From Bufo bufo (Eukaryota; Chordata; Amphibia; Anura; Bufonidae): a stretch of 64,000 nucleotides of DNA. The position numbers were made by a program, and so were the translations under genes. The notes below the pieces were generated by a model that was given only the letters and a program-made list of their open reading frames with translations, was not told the DNA's origin and made no database searches. Shown here one piece after another: positions 34,809 to 46,971 of the stretch. The stretch covers positions 219,300,624-219,364,623 of the forward strand of contig NC_053389.1 in NCBI RefSeq assembly GCF_905171765.1. Reading direction: 5' to 3'. Positions within the stretch are counted from its first letter, which is position 1. Each line of letters begins with the position of its first letter.

Positions 34809-36734
34809 TAGGTGAAAACTACCCTGTGATTCCCCACCAGTCATGGGGGCTGAGACAATACATCTTCAGCACCATATTGAAATGGGCAAAGCCAAATAAC
34901 AGTAGTACATCAAAGAACCACCATGCTTTACATAAGGATGAACAGTGTTAAGAAACACATCTAAAGGCTCAGTATTAAACACCCGTTTGACATTGATGGG
35001 GTTGCTATGGTTGATGAACACCTGGAGGTGCTGGTTGAATGTATTCCTCGTTGGTTGGATAAAGTTTTGGTAAGTTGGTCAGATGGATAGACTACTGGTT
35101 TAATTTGCTGCCTGCTGTATCCAGTATCTAAGACGCAAGATGGCAATATTAAAAATTGCTTGTTAAAACTGGAACAATTTTTAATCTGCAGCAAGATATG
35201 TATGTCCACATAGGACATGGACCTGGCGACGACAGGAGACCATTGTCTCCAAATTTTTGATGCATGAGACATGAAACAAGGGTTGTTCGCAATGATCCTC
35301 AGTCTGTGTTAAAAAACGGAGTTGTGGCTTGCACTATTGCCTTCTATGGGTATGTGTACAGTGCACTGCGCACACGGACGGAAAATACAGCTGCCTGAAT
35401 CAGGATGTTGCTGCATGTGTATTGCATCCTGACTACAGAAGGTCCAGAAGACAGTGGCCTCAGTGTCATTACAGTTCTTGGCTGTTCAGTGAATACCTCA
35501 GGACATAAAGCGGGGGCCAGTCAGGTGATAGCATAGCAGCACACCAAACATTGGCAGCAATTCTACATTTGTAACAAAGAAATGAGTTTTGTCACGTCAG
35601 AGTTACAGGTTATAATCTGTTCTCCTCACAATGGACCTTCTCTTTCGCCAAATATGTCTACTTACCTGCAGGGCAAAGAAGAACAATGAAATGAACTAAA
35701 TCATCTCAAGACAAGAAAAATGTTCTAATAAGTCAAGTGTGCGGAGAGGAGTCATCACTTCAATAATGGGGAAACTGGGCACATGAACACTGAGAGTCAC
35801 ATATCAATGGGCAGAATTTACAAAAATCTGCGTTTTATGCCAATCTTTGATTCCCCCTGCACCGTGTCATAAATTAGCCGCATCTATGGCAATCTGTGTG
35901 CCTAGAAAAAAAAATTGCTTCACTCTCTGAGTGTAGTAGTTTTTTGCCAACAATTATGCCTCCAGACGTAACTGTCAGTAAATTTGTCCGCCCCCGGCAC
36001 TCCCTCAGTGCCGAGGGTGGCATGAAAACACCGGTGTGACAAAATATTGTCCCACGGGCATTTTAAAATTTGCAAAAAGAGTTCTTGCAACCTTTTTACG
36101 CCACAAATGGGCGAAAATGACCCCCAATGTGTGCAAACTCCTACTTGTCTCCATACCCCACATCCAGAATGTAACTCTCAGTATCTAGCCTCCCACAAGA
36201 TCAGCGCGCTCCTCTTCTGAAATGCTTAGGTCCTGATTTATCAACAGGGGTAAATGAAAGTTTGCTAAAATGACGCACAGCACTTGTTGAATTTAGCACA
36301 GGTAAATTATCACATTCTGACTTTTTTTTTCACCTGCCACAGGTACGGCAGCTCAGGAGTCGAGAGCAGTTGAGACAATTTTTTGGGACTTCCCCTATGA
36401 TAAATAAGGCCAAAAACCAACGTACTCCACGGAAACGCACACAAAACAGCTGGATTTCTGAAACTGACTCTCTCATGCACATGGGGTCTGGCGACTATTT
36501 TTATGCAATTTGTAGACTGCAAAATACATACGGTCGTGTGCATGAAGCCTTTGCAGGTGCTAAAAAATGCGTTGCAAAAATGAAGACAAAAGAGGGGTCA
36601 TTTGCAAACATTTTTACACCAGTTTCTGGCGTACAAATTGTTGCAAGACCCCTTTTTGCGACTTCTTAAATTCTCTTAATTTGTCGCATGGCATTTTCGC
36701 ACTGTCAAGTATTGGGACATGTTGGGGACTGGGC
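34809..36734. other. No gene seen; scattered dispersed repeats
   Basis: 35800-36130 is a copy of the dispersed family at 22556 (tgtcataaattagccgc, gagtgtagtagttttttgcc). 36478-36552 is a deleted MITE (catgcacatggggtc ... acggtcgtgtgcatgaagcc). 34990-35100 repeats the 'ttgatgaacacctgg' motif. The rest is unassigned. Confidence 0.45.
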
Positions 36735-37972
36735 CCGGGCATTGGGCGCAAGAATAATAATCTTTTTTTATATAGCACCAACATAATCCGCAGCGCTTTA
36801 CAATCTGAGGGTTCATGTACAAACAGCGTTAAAAATGACATTGCAACAAACAAGTCAACAATTAAAACAAGAGGAGTGAGGTCCTTGGTCTCAAGAGCTT
36901 ACAATCTATGAGGTGATAGGCGTGACACAGAGGGTAACAAGTGCTTAATTTGTATAATTGTCCAGCCATCTTAACACAATAGGGGAGTAGATATAAGGCT
37001 ACATGAGTGGTCACCATCTGATATTTGTAGTGCTTCTGAGTGCATGGAGTGTGGATAATGGATCAGGTTCAGAAGTATGATGCTGAAGGAATGGTGGGGC
37101 GGTGAATGGGGGAGAGTTAGATCAGAGGGTGTTATAGGCTAACCTAAAAAGATGTGTATGTTATGAATTAACCTAATTGCTTGAGGTAGGGCATTCCAGA
37201 GAACTGGTGCAGCTCGGGAGAAGTCTTGGAGATGAGGGTGAGAGGTTCGAAATATGGTGGATGTTAGTCATAAATTGTTGGCTGAACAGAGAGCATGGGT
37301 AGTATGGTAAACAGAAATGAGGGAAGAGATGTAGGGAGTGCAACACTGTGGAGAGCTTTGTGGGTGAGGATGAGAAATTTTAATTGAATCCTATATTGAA
37401 TGGGTAACCAGTGTAATGACTGGGATAGGGCGGAGGCATTAGAGTAGCAGTTAGACAGATAGATGAGCCTGGCTGCTGTATTCTGGATAGATTGGAGAGG
37501 GGAAAGTATGGTGAGGCGAAGACCAATTAGTAATGAGTTACAGTAATCAAGATGGGAATGGATCAGGGCAACAATATGAGTTTTTGTCGTTTCCACAGTA
37601 AGAAAGAAGCAGATTCTAGAGATATTTTTGAGGTCCAGGCAGCATAAGCGGGCAAGCAATTGAATACAGGAGGTAAAGGAAAGATCAGTGTCAAACATAG
37701 CACCGAGATAACGGGCGTGCTGTCTAGGCATTATGGTAGTGCCACACACTGAGATGGAGATATCAGGTTTAGGTAGGTTAGTAGGTGGAGAAAACACCAG
37801 TAGTTCAGTTTTTGAAAGATTCAGTTTCAGATAAAGAGAGGACATGATGTAAGAGACAGCGGACAGACAGTCACTGGTGTTCTGTAGTACAGCAGGGGTG
37901 ATGTCACATGAAGAAGTGTATAGTTGGGTGTCAACGGCATAGAGATAGGTACTGAAAAGCAAAATGCTGAAA

Positions 37973-40053
37973 CAGTGGCGTGCCTAGGGTGTTTGGCACC
38001 CGGGGCGGGTCCTTCCTCTGCCCCCCCCACATACTCTTTAAAAAACATGGTACCCCCTCACAGTAGTTATGCCCACATTGTGCCCTCTCACAGTAGTTAT
38101 GCCCTCTCTGTGCCCCTTTCACAGTTGTAATGCCCTCTTTGTGCCCCCTTCACAGTAATAATCCCCATTGTGCCCCCTTCACAGTAATAATGCCCACTGT
38201 GCCCCCTTCACAATAATAATGCCCACTGTACCCTCTTCACAGTAATAATGCCCTATGTGCCCCTTCACAGTAATAATGCCCATTGTGCCCCCTTCACAGT
38301 AATAATACCCACCGTGCTAGTAATGCCCTCTGTGCCCCCTCCATAGTAGAAATCCCCATTGTGCCGTCTTCACAGTAATAATGCCCATTGTGCCCCCTTC
38401 ACAGTAATAATGCCCACTGTTCCCCCTTCACAGTAATAATGCCCATTGTGCCCCCTTCACAGTAATAATGCCCACTGTGCCCCTTCACAGTAATAATGCC
38501 CATTGTGCTAGTAATGCCCTCTGAGCCCCCTCCATAGTAGAAATCCCCATTGTGCCCCCTTCACAGTAATAATGCCCACTGTGCCCCCTTCATAGTAATA
38601 ATGCCCACTGTGCCCCCTTCACAGTAATAATGCCCACTGTGCCCCCAGCTGTTTGAAGAGAGGGCAGCGCTCATATGAGAGCTGCTTTCTCTGTTCTGTT
38701 CACCTGCTCGCCGTAGCATTTGCAGTGATGAGCAGGTAAACAGAGCAGAGAAGGCAGCGCTCATACAAAAAAAAAAGCGGACATACTTGGAAAACATTAC
38801 ATACAGCGCTACATAACATACAGGGTAATACAGCGCCACATATGTACCTCTTACATCCAGTGACTTCTCTTCTCTGATGTAGATATTCTCATTCCTCTTC
38901 TTATCCTGTCAGACCAGACCACCATGGTGACTTCTTTCAGCCGCGCCTCATCTCTGCAAAGTTCAACAAACAGACATCTTCCTTTCCTACTTTTCCATCA
39001 TCCTCCCACCTTCTCAACACCCCATCCTGCCACCCCCAATACTGTGTCCACTGTGCTCCCCAATACTTTCCTGCAGAAACAGTCCCCCTGAAAATACTAG
39101 TACCACACAGATGCGTCAGTACAAAAACACCCCTTTATATTGTGGGCCACTAATAAAAAAACACCTTCCTTTCTGATCAGACCTCGATATAAAACCTTAA
39201 ATAAGATCCCCCAATCTCAGACCAAACCCCCTTTAGACCTCTATGTTAGACCCCATATAAGACTCCAGTTTTAAACCTCAGATCAGACCCCCATTAGACC
39301 TCCATGTAAGACCCCGACCCAATATCAGACCTCAGATAAGACCCCCATATAAGACCCCCATTAGACCTTCAGACCCACATATCAGACCTCAGACCAGACC
39401 CCCATATCAGACCTCCAGACCCCCATTAGACCTCCAGACTCCCACTAGATCTCCAGACCCCCCAGTCAGACCTCCAGACCCCCAATCAGATCCCCATTAG
39501 ACCTCCAGACCCCCAATCAGACACCCCAGTCAGTCCTCCAGACCCCCCAGTCAGACCTCCAGACCCCCCAGTCAGACCACTCCAGACCCCCCAGTCAGAC
39601 CTCGAGACCCCCATTAGACCTCCATATCAGACCTCAGATCAGACTGTAAAATAATAAAGTAACTTACCTCTCCTGTCGCCACTCTCCCTGTTCTGGTTGT
39701 CTTCCCTTCTCAGGGCCCGTGCTGCAGCCACCTGACCTCCTGCAGCGTCAGGTCAGAGTGCGCTCTGTACGTCCTGACGCTGCAGGCAGCCAGGACACAG
39801 CAGCGCCGGCCCTGAGAAGAGCGAGCAGGAGGAGGGGTAAGTACTGTACAGCGCTCACAGCGCTTCTCTCCCCCTCCTCCTGCAGACTAGTAAACGCTTC
39901 CATCACTAGTATTCCCTTTATAAGATGCATTGCATCTTATAAAGGGAAAAGCAATGAGCGCTTCCATCTGTATTGATGGAAGCGCTCATTGCTTCTGTTC
40001 TGGCACCACCCTGGGAGCGCTGAAAGCCGGCAACCCCCCCGGGCACGCCACTG
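37973..40053. mobile_element. 2.1 kb non-autonomous hAT element inside the L2
   Basis: Ends CAGTGGCGTGCC and GGCACGCCACTG form the terminal inverted repeat. The 8-bp flanks TGCTGAAA and TACTGAGA match at six positions, so an old hAT duplication is likely. Removing it restores continuity of the L2 frame on either side. The interior holds a 29-bp minisatellite, a CAGACCCCCA-rich tract (39180-39640) and short hairpins. No transposase is visible. Confidence 0.85.
38035..38645. repeat. 29-bp minisatellite inside the hAT element
   Basis: About 20 copies of 'gtgcccccttcacagtaat' followed by 'aatgcccatt', with 'cactgt' and 'ccctctgtg' variants. One multi-unit block (…ctagtaatgccctctg…tccatagtagaaatccccat) occurs twice, at about 38320 and 38510. 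Confidence 0.93.
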
Positions 40054-40392
40054 TACTGAGATGCTTATAGTCTGTCCAAAAGGAGCTGTGTAGAGAGAAA
40101 GGAGGAGAGGACCTAGGACTGAACCCTGAGGAACCGCAACAGGAAGAAGGAGAGGATGGGAAGTAGAGCCAACAAATTACACACTAGGAGTGGCCAGAGA
40201 GATAGGAAGAAAACCAAGAGAGAATGGTGATAGGCTGGAGCATACTGAGGAGGAGATGGTGGTTTACAGTGTCAAATGAGAATTAGTAGATAGTAGTCAC
40301 CCTTACATTTAGCTGTCAGGAGGACATTTGTCACTATGGGAAGGGCAATTTCTGTAGAATGTAGGGTGCGAAAACCAGGTTGTAATGGATTA

Positions 40393-40689
40393 GCCTACAT
40401 GCACACGAACGTGGTTTGGTTCCACATCAGAGCCACATTTTTTGCGGCTCGGGTGTGGACCCATTCATTTCAATGGGGCTGCAAAAGATGTGGACAGCAC
40501 TCCGTGTGCTGTCCGCATCCATTGCTCCGTTCCGTAGCCCCGCAAAAAAAAAAACATGTCCTATTCTTGTTTATTTTGAGAACAAGGATAGGCATTGTTA
40601 CAATGGATCCGCAAAAAAAAGGATGCCATACGGACGTCATCCGTTTTTTGAGCGGACCGCAAAACACAAATGTTTGTGTGCATGTAGGC
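40393..40689. mobile_element. TWA-type MITE inside the L2
   Basis: Ends GCCTACATGCACACGAACG and 'gtttgtgtgcatgtaggc'. Flanked by TTA on both sides (40390-40392 and 40690-40692). 'gcgga' and 'cccattcatttcaatggggc' interior. It splits L2 coding sequence. Confidence 0.92.
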
Positions 40690-41330
40690 TTAAGGAGAGA
40701 ATTATTGGAGAGATAGCGGATGAGGCGAGAGTAGACTAGATGCTCCAGGAGTTTAAAGATGAAGGGGAGATTAGAGACAGGTCTGAAGTTAGTTGCGCAG
40801 GAAGGGTCATGAGAAGGTTTTTTTTAATATTGAGGTTATAACAGAATGTTTGAAAGAAAGGGGAAGATACCAGAAGAGAGGTTGAATATTTTAGTTAGGT
40901 GAGTAGTTGGAGAGAGAGACACTGAAGGAGGTGTGAGGGAATAGGGTCGGTAGTGCATGTGGTAGGACAAGAAGAAGAGAGGATCTTGCATACTGGTGAC
41001 TGGGTTGAATGTGGAGAGTGAACCAGAGGAAATGCGGGGGCGAAAGGGATCAATGACACTTAGAGATTGGGAGCTGATTTTCAATTTTCTCTTTAAAGCG
41101 AGTGGCCAGATCTTCAGAACAGAGGTCTGGACTGAGGAGGGAGTGAAAAGTGCCAAATAGTTGTTTTGGATTATTGGATAGTGAGGAGATCAGGGTCATG
41201 AAGTAGGTCTGTTTGGCCAGGTGAAAGGCAGAGTTTTCAGCATGAATACTTGTAATGGAGGAAATATTGTGGTGTGCCAGCTTTCGTTTGGTGCTTTTAG
41301 GTCATCACTAGAGAAAGTGAGTTTGAGATG

Positions 41331-41608
41331 TAAGTCCAACACTTTTACTAACAGGTGTAAAAATGAAGTAAAAACTACTTAAGTAATGGTCTAGAGTAGT
41401 TTTTACTCCAGGCACTCAGACTGCCAGAGTTGTGCCTAATTTCTGACAAGTCATAAATTAGTCGTCTCCTATGGCAAAGCAGGGGGGAATCTTAGACCAG
41501 CCTAAAAAGTAATTGTAAATGACCCCCCAAACAGTTTGATACTTCAGAGCCTTAGTGCTGCTGAAGAACCTGCTCCTTCCAATAAATAACTATCAGACTT
41601 TAGTCTTC
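41331..41608. repeat. Dispersed-repeat copy plus unassigned DNA
   Basis: 'acttaagtaatggtctagagtagtttttactccagg' and 'gacaagtcataaattagtcg' place about 41340-41530 in the dispersed family of 22556. The remainder is unassigned. Confidence 0.5.
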
Positions 41609-42376
41609 CACAAGATCAGGCTCGGACTGGCTCACCGGGAAGCCGGTGAAATGCCCGGTGGGCCCCTTGCCTGTCTGCTTATACTGCAGCCAGAGCCACC
41701 AGCAGGGGCAGGGCAGTTACTATTCTTTCAGGCGCCTGGCTGTTATCAGGTGCTGGACTGCAGCACTGGCACACATATCATTTTACTTTGGTGAAAGGGA
41801 CAGCACAATACTTTGCAGCGCTTGTTCCTTTCTCCAAAGTAAACTTCACCGACCCGACATGAGCGGACAGCTCCCCCCTCCTCTCTGCAGTGTGAGATTC
41901 CATCATGTGTGAGGAGGGGGCGGAGCCAGAGGAGCCAACAGCCGAGGCAGCAGGAGATATGGAGACGCTGCTCTCTCTGAGTCACTGTGCCTCCCTCCAG
42001 TATAAAGTCCAGTCCTCTTCTCTGGTCCCACTACTCCACACAGCAGCACTGGGGTAAGTTACTGTGGGAGGGAAGTGGGAAGTTAGGAGAGTCCTGAAGC
42101 TGCTGCCCCAGCACATCTTGTGTCCCCCTGTTCCAGCCCCTCACAGACCTTTCCCACCAACTATCTCACCTATACTTTATATAGGGCAAGAAGTCATGTC
42201 TCCCAGTGTCCCCCTCTTCCCTCTCATCAGTGGCATTTCACACTTTCCCAGCCCCTCACCCCCACATAATATGTAATGTCTCTGGAGCAGTGGCGTGCAC
42301 ACAATCCATGGGGCCCCGGTGCAAAACTGAACCATGGGGCCCCCCCCCCAACCTCCCTCCACCAGCAGCAGAGTTA

Positions 42377-42930
42377 GGCTACTTTCACACCTGCGTTCGG
42401 TGCGGATCCGTCTGGTATCTGCACAGACGGATCCGCACCTATAATGCAAACGCTTGTATCCGTTCAGAACGGATCCGTTTTCATTACCACGAACAAAAAA
42501 AACAAGATAATGCAAACGGTTCCGTTTTGACTTACACTAAACGTCAATGGGAGACGGATCCGTTTTCAATTGCACCATATTGTGTCAGTGAAAACGGAAC
42601 CGTCCTCATTGACTTACATTGTAAGTCAGGATGGATCCGTTTGGCTCCGCATCGCCAGGCGGACACCAAAACGAATCTGCACAGACGGATCTGCACCTAT
42701 AATGCCAACGATTGTATCCGTTCAGAACAGATCCGTTTGGCTGCAAGCAGCGTTTTGGTGTCCGCCTCCGGAGCGGAATGGAGACTGAACGGAGCCAAAC
42801 TGATGCATTCTGAGCGGATCCTTATCTATTCAGAATGCATTGGGGCTAAACTGATCCATTTTGGGCCGCTTGTGAGTGCCTTGAAACGGATCTCACAAGC
42901 GGACCCAGAAACGCCAGTGTGAAAGTAGCC
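42377..42930. mobile_element. TWA-type MITE, GGCTACTTTCACAC ends
   Basis: A 554-bp element with ends ggctactttcacacctgcgt and ccagtgtgaaagtagcc. Flanks are TTA and TAA. The interior is rich in 'ggatccgt' and 'aacggatccg' inverted blocks. Confidence 0.88.
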
Positions 42931-42931
42931 T

Positions 42932-43200
42932 AACTCTGCTATATTTCTGTAGCCTGCAACCTCTGACTGCCCAGTTGGGCTGAAACTACTACACCCAACA
43001 TGTTCTGGCAGTAATAGTTACAGGATATTGGTGCAATTCTGAGCTACTAGTCTATATAATACAATATAATATTATATAGACTAGTAGCTCAGAATTGCAC
43101 CAATATCCTGTAACTATTACTGCCAGAACATGCTGCGTGTAGTAGTTTCAGCCCAACTGGGCAGTCAGAGGTTGCAGGCTACAGAAATATAGCAGAGCTA
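42932..43200. repeat. Long palindrome with about 130-bp arms
   Basis: Arms start 'aactctgctatatttctgta' and end with near complement 'tacagaaatatagcagagct'. The centre is an AT-rich loop near 43068. Only a few mismatches are seen. It probably represents a separate foldback MITE abutting the preceding element. Confidence 0.88.
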
Positions 43201-43581
43201 GTTATAAAGCCAGCCCCCATCAGACCCTACTCTGAGCTCACTCACCATATTGTGGTGAGCAATTATAAGGACCTTTTTTTTTTTTTTTACAAATCTTATC
43301 TTCACTTCCGGACCGGCACCGGCTTCTTCACGCTCTCCCGAAAGCTTTCCCGGCGTCTTCTCCCTGCTGCGTCTCGGCGTTGTTGTGCGCCTGCGCAGCC
43401 TAGGGAAACGTCATGTCCGGTGCGGCCACCCAACAGGAAATGACTAGGCACGCCGCACCCGCACGGGGAGGAGAATCAGGGGGAGGAGACTCACTCAAGG
43501 AGGGTAGGGCTGGCCTGGCTTGGCACTGCAGCGCAGAAACGCAACACTGGGCGGCAGGCCCTAGGTCGGCCGCCCGGGTTA

Positions 43582-43813
43582 AGGCTGTTTCACACGAGCG
43601 AGTCCATTGCGGGAATCACGCTCCGTGTGTGAGTGTGATCCTCCGCTCTGGACTTGCAGGAGCGCACGGCATTATCATGATTTATAATGCTATGTGTCTC
43701 TGCTTCACCTTATTTCTACAGAATCATACTGACAGCTTTATGTCGCTATGTCCAGAGCGGAGGTTCACACTCACACACGTGTGAAACACTCACTCGCTCG
43801 TGTGAAACAGCCC
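43582..43813. mobile_element. MITE, GGCTGTTTCACACGAGCGAG ends
   Basis: A 232-bp element with TTA on both sides (43579-43581 and 43814-43816). Its ends are ggctgtttcacacgagcgag and ctcgctcgtgtgaaacagcc. Related to 28055-28362. The left break of the 6.2 kb tandem duplication (43794) lies within its right end. Confidence 0.9.
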
Positions 43814-44075
43814 TTATACAGGCAGGCACAGCACTACTGCGGGGCCAGGGGTCCACAGGCAGCTGGGCCCCCTGGAGTGCCGGGCCCGGTCGCAACTGCG
43901 ACCCCTGTATATACACCCCTGCTCTGGAGGTTATATCAGTACTGGAGCGATATAAGAGGAGTGGCTGATATCAGTCACATAGGATGTAATGTCTCTGAAG
44001 GTTATATCAGCGTTGGAGCGTTATAAGAGGAGCGGCTGATATCCGTCACATATGATGTAATGTCTCTGGAGGTTA

Positions 44076-45568
44076 CCGTATTTTTCGCCCCATAAGACGC
44101 CCCCCCCCCCCCCCAAAATGGGGGGAAAATGCCCCTGTGTCTTATGGGGCGAATGCTGACATTTTTTACATCGCAGGCTGTGATGTATGAGCGAGCGGGG
44201 AGGGACTGGGAGGAGGAGCTGGGGGTCGGCAATAGCGGCAGGGCTGGTGCAGTCACTGTACTCCGGCCCCGCCGCTCCAGTGCTGCAATATTCAAATATA
44301 AAATGTCTCATTCAATTAAAAGTGATTAAACATGCCCCCCACTTTTAATATTACCGTACACCCTAACAGCTTCTGTAGAATGCAGGCCGGGCGGGCGGCA
44401 GCGTAACTCCCTGGTGTCACTTGCCTGCGCCACCTACTTTATGAATCAAGCAGGCGGCGCAGGCACGTGACATCAGTGAGTGACGCGCTGGCCGCCCGGC
44501 CTGCCTGCCTGCGTAGTACAGAAGCTGTTAGGGTGTACGGTAATATTAGGAGTGAGGGGACATGTTTAATCACTTTTAATTGAATGAGACATTTTATATT
44601 TGTATACTGCAGCACTGGAGCGGTGGGGGAGGGATCTGTGGATGACAGTTTTATGGGGGACATCTGTGGATGGCACTGTTAAGGGGTGGGGGGTCTGTGG
44701 ATGGCACTGTTATGGGGTGGGGGGGGTCTGTGGATGGCACTGTTATGGGGTGGGGGGGTCTGTGATGGCACATCCATAACAGTGGCATCCACAGATCCCC
44801 CATAACAGTGCCATCCACAGATCCCCCATAACAGTGCCATCCACAGATCCCCCATAACAGTGCCATCCACAGATCCCCCATAACAGTGCGTCATCCACAG
44901 ATCCCCCCATAAGGTCTCATGCACACGACCATTGTTGTGTTCCGTTCCGCAAAATGGGGTTCCGTTGTTCCGTTTCTGTTTTTGTTTCCGTGTGTCTTCC
45001 TTTATTTTTGGAGGACCACTAGACATGAAGGAAAGTAAAAAAAAATCTAAGTCAAGTTTGCCATGCAAATGATAGGAAAAAAACGGATGCGGACACGTGG
45101 ACGTGGATTACAATCTTGTGTGCCTTCGCGTTTTTTCACGGTCCCATTGACTTGAATGGGTCCGCAAACCGTTTTCCGTGGAAAAAATAGGACAGGTTAT
45201 ATTTTTTTGACGGACTGGAACCACGGATCACGGCCGCGGATGACAAACGGTGCATTAGCCGAGTTTTCAACGGACCCATTGAAAGTCAATGGGTCCGCAG
45301 AAAATCACGAAAAACTGAACAACGGACACGGAATAAAACAACGGTCGTGTGCATGAGGCCTAACAGTGCGTCATCCACAGATCCCCCATAAGTGTCCTTC
45401 ACAGATCCCCCCTATAACAGTCTCCTTCACAGATCCCCAGTAACAGTGCCATCCACAGACCACCATTAGTTCCAAACCCACCAAAAGCACACCTTTTGGT
45501 TAAAAATAATTTTTTTCTTATTTTCCTCCCCAGAAACCTAGGTGCGTCTTATAGGGCGAAAAATACGG
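44076..45568. mobile_element. TA-flanked element with CCGTATTTTTCGCCCC ends, copy 1
   Basis: Ends CCGTATTTTTCGCCCCATAA and complement 'ttatagggcgaaaaatacgg', flanked by TA. The uninterrupted tandem unit elsewhere reads ggttatatcag, so removing the element plus one TA restores it exactly. The interior has inverted 28-bp 'ggatggcactgttatgggg' repeats (44640-44890) and a nested MITE. No transposase. A Tc1/mariner-like 2-bp duplication is inferred. Confidence 0.85.
44913..45360. mobile_element. TWA-type MITE nested in the TA-flanked element
   Basis: A 448-bp element with ends ggtctcatgcacacgacca and ggtcgtgtgcatgaggcc. TAA lies on both sides (44910-44912 and 45361-45363). The host repeat elsewhere reads 'ccccataacagtgcg', confirming the TAA duplication. 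Second copy at 51162-51609. Confidence 0.93.
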
Positions 45569-45742
45569 TATATCAGTACTAGAGCGTTATAAGAGGAGCC
45601 GCTGATATCAGTCACATAGGATGTAATGTCTCTGGAGGTTATATCAGTACTGGAGCGTTATAAGAGGACCGGCTGATATCAGTCACATATAACTGTGGAT
45701 AGGTTATCAATATCTGATTGGTGGGGGCCTGACACCCGGGAC

Positions 45743-46568
45743 TAGGGATCAACTGATATAGATTTTTTTTAGAGCCGATAACCTGGCTTTCAGGCCGATA
45801 GCCGATAATTTATACCAATATTTTGTGCATTTTCACAAATTCCTACACAAATCTGTTGTTAAATGAAGAGATGCCATTATATATCTAAGATTAAATACTT
45901 AATATTTTGGTGTTTTTTTTTATTTAATAACTATCTCCCACTTAGGGGCTAGAACCTGGGTCCCTTGTCCTATTCACCCTAATAGAGCTCTATCATGGTG
46001 AATAGGACTTCACACTCTCCCTGCTGCCCTGTGCATAGTACACATGTCAGCAGGGAGCTGACTATGGCAGCCAGGGCGTCTGTAGCGTCCTGGCTGCCAT
46101 GGTAACCGATCAGAGCCCCGCAATTACACTGCTTGGGCTCTGATCAGAAGCTGCCACTGCCACCAATGAAGATAACTTGCCCATTAAATAAAATATAGCG
46201 ACACCTGACCTCTATGAGAGGTAGCTGCGATCCGCGACAGTTAACCCCTCAGGTGCAGCTATATGATTCACCCGCCTCCTATATTTGAATTAATAACTGA
46301 GTTAACATCATTGGTGGCGCAATGGCCACAGCCCCTCCCCTCCTCCTCCCCTCTTGCCTCTCACTGGTGGCAGCGGCAGCAGCGGCACAGGGGGGAGGGA
46401 CCGCTTCCTTCTCCCCTGTGCTGCTGAGGGAACATTGATCGCGTTGATAGCAGCGCGATCCATGTTCGCGATTCGTTATCGGCAAGGTTAGATGCTGATA
46501 CCGATAACTTTGAAAATCCTGAATATCGTCCGATAATATCGGTAAATCCGATAATCGGTCGATCCCTA
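45743..46568. mobile_element. hAT-type MITE, TAGGGATCAACTGAT ends
   Basis: An 826-bp element with ends tagggatcaactgatatag and 'gataatcggtcgatcccta'. The 8-bp flanks CCCGGGAC and CCTGGGAC have one mismatch. 'gccgata' blocks lie at both ends. The interior has 'cctggctgccatggtaaccg'. It interrupts a dispersed repeat (ggataggttatcaatatctg ... cactgccgatcagctgtttg). Second copy at 51992-52817. Confidence 0.85.
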
Positions 46569-46971
46569 CCTGGGACCACTGCCGATCAGCTGTTTGAGAA
46601 GGCACCGGGGCTCCTGTGAGCCCTGTGCCCTTCTCTGTGATTTTTCTGGGCCATGTGACGTCACATTTATTGATCAAGTGGCCTAGGAGCAGCTCAGCCG
46701 CATAGAGGTGAAAGGGACTGAACATGATACCAAGCACAGCCGCTATACAATGTACGGCGCTGACCTTGGTGAGCTGTGAGGAGGCCGGGGCACTACTGCC
46801 AGCACTTCAATAAACTTATCCTTCTGAATATGCAGGAAACATTTCCTTCACTTTGGATATTGTTTAGGCTGGGGGACTGGGCGGTTCATCTAGGACATGG
46901 AATGTGTGACCGCTGTCCAAACTACTGACTGTAAATAACAGATACAGTTATCAACTAAATGAGTTGCTTAA

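Larger units (their letters stand above)
37264..41300 (-). pseudogene. L2 reverse transcriptase, decayed and split
   Basis: L2 reverse transcriptase copies the element's own RNA at the insertion site. On the minus strand in order: a block with NNPKQLFGTFHSLL (about 41170), FNLSSGIFPF (about 40880), then after further frame breaks FRPISNLPF-like sequence (about 40790). After the interrupting MITE and hAT element comes the longest frame (37962-37264) with YAVDTQLY, LKLNLSKTELLVF, ARYLGAMFD, HSHLDYCNSLLIGL, IQNTAARLI and LHWLPIQYRIQLK. These are the usual L2 domain blocks in the right order. The catalytic YADD-type motif reads YAVD (codon near 37933-37935), so the second aspartate position is lost. 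Several frameshifts are present. Loss of function is certain. Confidence 0.9.
36735..41330 (-). mobile_element. L2-type LINE, 5'-truncated and interrupted
   Basis: The 3' tail on the minus strand reads 'agattgtaagctcttgagac' and 'gtaaagcgctgcggattatg' then a TATAAAAAAAGATTAT end at about 36765. Reverse-transcriptase coding remains extend upstream to about 41330. The LINE has been split by a hAT element at 37973-40053 and a MITE at 40393-40689. Confidence 0.9.
42288..43921. mobile_element. Nested hAT element with perfect target duplication
   Basis: Begins CAGTGGCGTGCACACAATCC and ends 'gacccctgtatatacacccctg'. It is flanked by CTCTGGAG on both sides (42280-42287 and 43922-43929). That octamer is itself part of the 72-bp tandem repeat it entered. 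The 1634 bp include two MITEs and a long palindrome. Inverted terminal matching is weak beyond CAG/CTG and the 'gggg' blocks. Confidence 0.8.
43926..45690. repeat. 72-bp tandem repeat, interrupted
   Basis: Units built on 'ggttatatcagtactggagc' then 'gttataagaggagcggctga' then 'tatcagtcacataggatgta' occur twice at 43926-44072 and twice at 45569-45690. They are split by the TA-flanked element. A partial unit end (atgtaatgtctctggag) lies at 42271-42287. Duplicated at 50177-51939. Confidence 0.88.

Noticed and set aside
43252..43575. GC-rich stretch as a possible CpG-island promoter
   Set aside because: It lies inside the nested hAT element and no exon or gene follows it.
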